From Erodium maritimum (lineage: Eukaryota; Streptophyta; Magnoliopsida; Geraniales; Geraniaceae), in contig OY997592.1 in assembly GCA_963921825.1 (NCBI GenBank), positions 29,863,730 to 29,927,729 on the forward strand: DNA of 64,000 bases, read 5' to 3'. The stretch's first letter is position 1. Every line of letters starts with the position of its first letter. Shown here piece after piece: positions 60,530 through 64,000 of the stretch. Below the pieces are notes generated by a model. The model made no database searches. It was not told the DNA's origin and was given only the letters and a program-made list of their open reading frames with translations. The translations under genes and the position numbers were made by a program.

Positions 60530-61078
60530 TGATACAATTCAACTGGGATTTGTTAATCTGTAAGCTCTTCTTGGAGCGTTTGTTGTTTCTTTTAGGGGAA
60601 CAGATTATGGATTATGCTATGTCAAAGGGAAGACAAGAAAGTACGGAGTCCACAGATCATGGTCTGATATTTATTTTCCATTCAAGGGTGTTCATATCAT
60701 TTAGGTGTTTTATACAACATTGTATTTGGGATGCTTTTGAAGTTTAGTTAGTAGTTTTACATTTTTGCAAGAATTGTTTAGGTGCTTTACATTTGAACCC
60801 TTGCGTGAAATGTTTATAGAGAGCAATGTGTTGGGTTACTTTTCATCCATACAAGCCCAAGTATCATAAAAGTTGAACCAAAGCAATGCATAAAGAAGTC
60901 AGATAACAAAACCTAGTTCATAAAAGTTTCTCTACACCACTTCTAGCTTCTCAGATTTATATAGTCTCTTTGGCACTTAACCTCAACCAGGATGAAACAT
61001 GCTTCCCTTTCATCAAAAGTTGTTGGGTAGTTAATGAACTTTTGCAATAAGCAGTTTTCATTAAAATTATATGTTCTC
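60530..61078. other. 3' UTR and downstream flank of the GEM-like gene
   Basis: This is AT-rich with no coding sequence supported. It probably holds the 3' UTR and polyadenylation region; no single clear poly(A) signal is chosen. Confidence 0.5.
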
Positions 61079-61087
61079 AATTCAACT

Positions 61088-62240
61088 AAAGCATAACACT
61101 ACAACAATATCTCTCTCTAAAAACACTCTCTACCTTCTCTCTAATCGCTCCGACCTTCCCTTTGTTTCTTGACGCCATCGGTGTCAGATCTGGTTCCCTC
61201 CGGAGCCAGGGAAGACGCCGGTGGCTTCCTTCGTTTGTTTCCCCCGTTTTTTGCTACATGTTTCGTCTTTTTCTTCCCCGGGTTCTTCTCCCTTCGTTTC
61301 CCATCGCCCTCTCTTCGGCTCCGACGACCTTATTTCTCCAGATCTGCTTGTGGGAGGAGTTTCCCATTTGTTTCCGGTGGGGATCCTCGCAGATCTGGGG
61401 AACACTCCTCAGATCTGCCACTAGGCGAAGTTTTTGGGTTTCCGGGAGCTCTCCAGTCCCAGATCCACCTCCTCTCCCTATTTTCTCGGCTGTTGGGACT
61501 CCGAGCCTCGTCGGAGATGGTTTCCCAACGAGGGGTTTGGCCGGTTTGGCTGTGGTTCTGAACTTACCTGCGGTGGAGGAGCCCTCTCGGACTCGTGAAT
61601 CTTTTTTGGATCTGTTGGTGCGACTTGGGGTTGCGGCCCCCTCCTTCGTGGCCTTCGATACAGGTTATTCCTTTTCCCTGTAACCCTCTTCTCTCTCTGG
61701 TAGAGTAGTTGGACCGGTCGCTCCCGTTGCTGGCCGACGGCCATAAGTTCTGGTCTTGGGGGTTTCAGAGTTTGGGGATTTTTAGGGCTTTCTCTCCTTC
61801 TGGTATCCCTTGATGTCGACCCCTCCTCTGGTTCACCTCCCTGTGTTGGCTTGGGGGTGAGTTACCTTTTAGTAACGGGGGGCCGTTTGGATTGATTCCC
61901 CCTGTTTCGTTTAGGTCAGGGTTGTGGCTTTGATTGGGTGTTAGGTGTTCTCTTTTACTTTTGTTTGTGTTTGTTGTTCTTATCTGCCCTTGTTGGCTAT
62001 TGTTGGCTATTGTTGGCTTCATGGTTGTAAGATACACTCGGGTAAGAGTCCCTGCCCCTGTGTGGGTATTTGGTTGTACTTCATGTTAGCTAAATCTAGG
62101 TGTTGTAAGACCTTGGTTATCACTGGTTTTGAGGTGCTGTGGAAGCATGCTCGTGCCTGTTTACTAAGGGTTTCATCCCTTGATCTTGTTTTCAGTTTGA
62201 AAACCTGGTCTCTTAATAATACATTTGCTGATAAAAAAAA
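61088..62240 (+). mobile_element. Poly(A)-tailed retroposon (LINE-derived or retrocopy), 1.15 kb
   Basis: The segment ends in TTTGCTGAT followed by an A tract. It is bracketed by a 9-bp direct repeat AATTCAACT (61079-61087 and 62241-62249), the hallmark of LINE-machinery insertion. The first ~100 bases are CT-rich (ctctctctaaaaacactctc). The middle is GC-richer with repeated CAGATCTG words and an open but low-complexity frame (61162-61683) without a recognised domain. The 3' end resembles tails of plant L1-type elements. No reverse transcriptase is present, so it is non-autonomous, an internally deleted LINE, or a processed copy of an unidentified transcript. Confidence 0.6.
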
Positions 62241-62249
62241 AATTCAACT

Positions 62250-62449
62250 TTCTTAAGAGTCGTGAAAGTGGCAGTAATTGAAGGACAGAGAGCAATTGTC
62301 ACAAAAAAAAAGAGATTGTAGAGAAGTGATGGCGGGGATGAGACTTTAGGGATGGCAGGTTGCGAGGTTTTGCTAACCCTATTCAGAGCCTAAAAAATAT
62401 AATATTATTTGATATTGTTTTCATTTGATCAAGGTCAAGAACTGAATGT
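62250..62449. other. Unassigned AT-rich sequence
   Basis: No feature is recognised. It contains an A-rich tract near 62303-62311. Confidence 0.4.
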
Positions 62450-62512
62450 GATTCGGCGTGGAGTCCTCCAATTGGAAAATTAAAACTTAATACTGATGCT
62501 AGTTTAAGAGCA
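62450..62512 (+). pseudogene. Fragment of a plant RNase H-like (RVT_3 type) coding sequence
   Basis: The + strand reads DSAWSPPIGKLKLNTDAS, the characteristic start (W.PP..G.LK.NTDA) of the RNase H-like domain in plant LINE-derived or host RNase H proteins. It is cut off after about 20 residues, apparently where the next element begins (GAGCATGTTTAATGATAAAC from about 62507). Confidence 0.55.
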
Positions 62513-62769
62513 TGTTTAATGATAAACCACTGCTTAATGGTTTGGATCTATTTTGGCTTGTTCTTTACTTCAAACCACTACCTCCTATCATTACATCTCT
62601 AATGACAAACTACTACTAATGATTTGGAGTAGTGATTTGTACTTTCAATACTTAAAAAACCACTTCAAATAAAACTTATTATTTTATCAATGCTGAATAT
62701 TAAAATACATAATCTAATAATTAAACTACGAACGTTAATTAAACATACAATAAACTAATAATTAAACAA

Positions 62770-63153
62770 CTAATTGTTCCTCGATGCAATGTGAGCACGC
62801 CACTTCGGATGATCATTGAGTATTTCCCACACCTCACGTTTAGTCCATTTTGAATTTTTTTTCTCGTATTCCTCCACGGTAGCTGCATAGGTTTTGTCGG
62901 GGGTTGCTCATTCTTTGATGTGTTTCCGGTATTCCTCATCGAACACCTTGCACTTTTTACTAAGACGAAGGAAATGGTCCTTCATCTGTTTCTCTGACTC
63001 CGTCCACTGTGGATTGCAGTCCAAGATGTAAGTGTTTCGAAACTTGTTCGAATACTCCCCCCCGACCTCGGCGACGATGAGCCAGTTCAATGTTAGATGC
63101 ATCTCTTCATTTTTGGTCCAAAGAGGAGCGGTTTCCTAAGAAGACGAGGCCAT
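62770..63153 (-). pseudogene. Myb/SANT-like ORF of PIF/Harbinger type, decayed
   Basis: The minus-strand frame begins MASSS, then PLWTKNEEMHLTLNWLIVAE, a block with QWTESEKQMKDHFLRLSKKC, FDEEYRKHIKE, and after an interruption WTKREVWEILNDHPKWR. The trihelix/Myb-like start and the closing W..L..HPKW motif fit the ORF1 protein of PIF/Harbinger transposons and the related 'T3-like/NAM-associated' host annotations. Two in-frame stops interrupt it (after MASSS and after HIKE). No transposase ORF was seen nearby, so it is a remnant of a non-autonomous element. Its ends may lie near 62507 and beyond 63200 but were not proven. Confidence 0.6.
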
Positions 63154-63176
63154 TACAAACACGAGAAGTAGAGAAT

Positions 63177-63178
<2 letters not shown>

Positions 63179-63207
<29 letters not shown>
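63179..63207. repeat. (GA)n microsatellite
   Basis: About 14 GA units lie just upstream of the Myb-like ORF on its 5' side (minus-strand reading gives CT repeats), a common position in plant 5' leaders. Confidence 0.95.
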
Positions 63208-63209
<2 letters not shown>

Positions 63210-63287
63210 GGAGAGATTTTGAGAGGTGTGAATTGTGAGGGAGTGTGTGCACACGAAAACCGAGGCACCTTCGGATCAGGTTATTCA

Positions 63288-63423
63288 AACATTTTCTAGG
63301 CGACTTCGAATCTAATAATCAATGATGATAATGAGATGTTAAACTCATAGTACTATGGGTATGTATAAAATGTCAAAACAAGTAATTAATGCAACATGAT
63401 ATTAAAACATTTTCTAGGCGACT
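63288..63423. repeat. Pair of 18-bp direct repeats
   Basis: AACATTTTCTAGGCGACT is present at 63288-63305 and 63406-63423, and each is followed within ~50 bp by GATGTTAAACTC. The stretch between holds no gene. It could be a local duplication or the edges of a small insertion. Confidence 0.7.
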
Positions 63424-63464
63424 AGCCTAATATCACAAATGGTAAGATGTTAAACTCTTTCTGT

Positions 63465-64000
63465 ATGCACATGTCCGGGGAAAAATTGTAAGGAATCACA
63501 ACAACAGGCCACGTGTTATAAGGCAAGACAAAACCCATATGTGGCTACTCTAAGAAGCACGTTGCGTTTCTCCTTGTTAAATCTAGGATGTATCATGTCG
63601 ATCTCAATCTAGGCTTCACCATCAACTGGATGCCTCAAAATGTCATGATTGACTTCCCTTTATGCGTGCCAATTCATTTTCTGTGCAATGTCAGGTGAAC
63701 TGTACAGCTTCAGCAACCTTTCTATGATGGAGAAGTCCCATCCTAGCGAGGTTCCTCACAAATAGGACATTTTTCAACTGTAGATTTTCAGCTTAGTATA
63801 AACAACAAATATATTCACAAGCATCATACGTTTCAAAACCCAACCCAATGTCCTTCACTACTTGTTGCGCTTCAGCAAACGATCCTAGATAAGTGTTCCC
63901 CTCAAGATAGTTTTTCTTATTCATTATGCACATATCGTCAAACGCTACATTCGACACGTTGTATTTTTCTTTAAAGGACATCAATTTCATAATGGTTATC
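63465..64000 (-). pseudogene. CACTA (En/Spm) TNP2-type transposase fragment, runs off the window
   Basis: The minus-strand frames show the start of TNP2: LMSFKEKYNVSNVAFDDM, then YLEGNTYLGSFAEAQQVVKD, then IGLGFETYDACEYICCLY (63990-63796). Further in come ILRHPVDGEA and IHPRF, KEKRNVLLRVATYGF (about 63645-63545), and a stretch like the PYNLPP/DMCM region (about 63500-63465). These match, in order, the plant En/Spm TNP2 N-terminal region. Stops and frame changes interrupt it: a stop follows CCLY, another follows DGEA, and the linker is garbled. It is a decayed plain DNA transposon gene whose 5' part lies beyond base 64000. Confidence 0.7.

Noticed and set aside
61162-61683. 173-codon frame in the poly(A)-tailed retroposon
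   Set aside because: Low-complexity Phe/Pro/Ser/Leu composition, alternative frames equally open, no domain.
1-64000. tRNA, rRNA or organelle-derived sequence
   Set aside because: The only tRNA-like matches are the primer-binding sites beside the LTRs; no cloverleaf-length match or rRNA core was noticed.

Overview
The window is repeat-rich nuclear DNA of a flowering plant, probably a eudicot. The evidence is GT/AG introns, LTR retrotransposons primed by initiator-Met tRNA, MULE, CACTA and Harbinger-type fragments, and one recognisable plant gene with a GRAM domain (GEM-like). No species can be named from the sequence alone.

Left and centre (1-49828): a block of at least 13,148 bp is present twice in direct orientation at a constant offset of 22,914 bp (1-13148 and 22915-36062). 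I saw only three base differences between the copies. Each copy holds, in order: a long-TIR MULE-like element with a solo LTR inside it; an AT-rich flank; the left end of a second, larger MULE; the 5' part of a Tekay-type Gypsy element; and a Copia LTR. Copy 1 stops exactly at the end of that Copia LTR. A 1.3 kb spacer follows, and a very young Copia element (14333-22794, LTRs identical wherever compared) has inserted into it. In copy 2 the Copia element continues (34376-42569) and sits inside the Gypsy gag region. The Gypsy element is complete end to end (30173-49823) and sits inside the leader of the large MULE.

Right-centre (49829-57908): this is the rest of the large MULE. It holds a mudrA-type transposase on the + strand, an unrecognised very acidic ORF on the - strand, and a DUF1985/Ulp1-like protease gene on the - strand. 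A 9-bp target-site duplication (29584-29592 and 57900-57908) and matching imperfect terminal inverted repeats show that one MULE spans 29593-57899. Without the nested retrotransposons it would be about 8.65 kb.

Right (57909-64000): the MULE ends 167 bp before the start codon of a four-exon GEM-like GRAM-domain gene (58067-60529), the only gene here that looks intact and host-encoded. Downstream are a poly(A)-tailed retroposon with 9-bp target duplications, a scrap of RNase H-like coding sequence, a decayed Harbinger-type Myb-like ORF, and a CACTA (TNP2) transposase fragment running off the window.

Inferred order of events: MULE next to the GEM-like gene, then Gypsy into the MULE leader, then Copia into Gypsy gag, then tandem duplication with one breakpoint at the Copia LTR, with a second Copia also inserting recently into the spacer.
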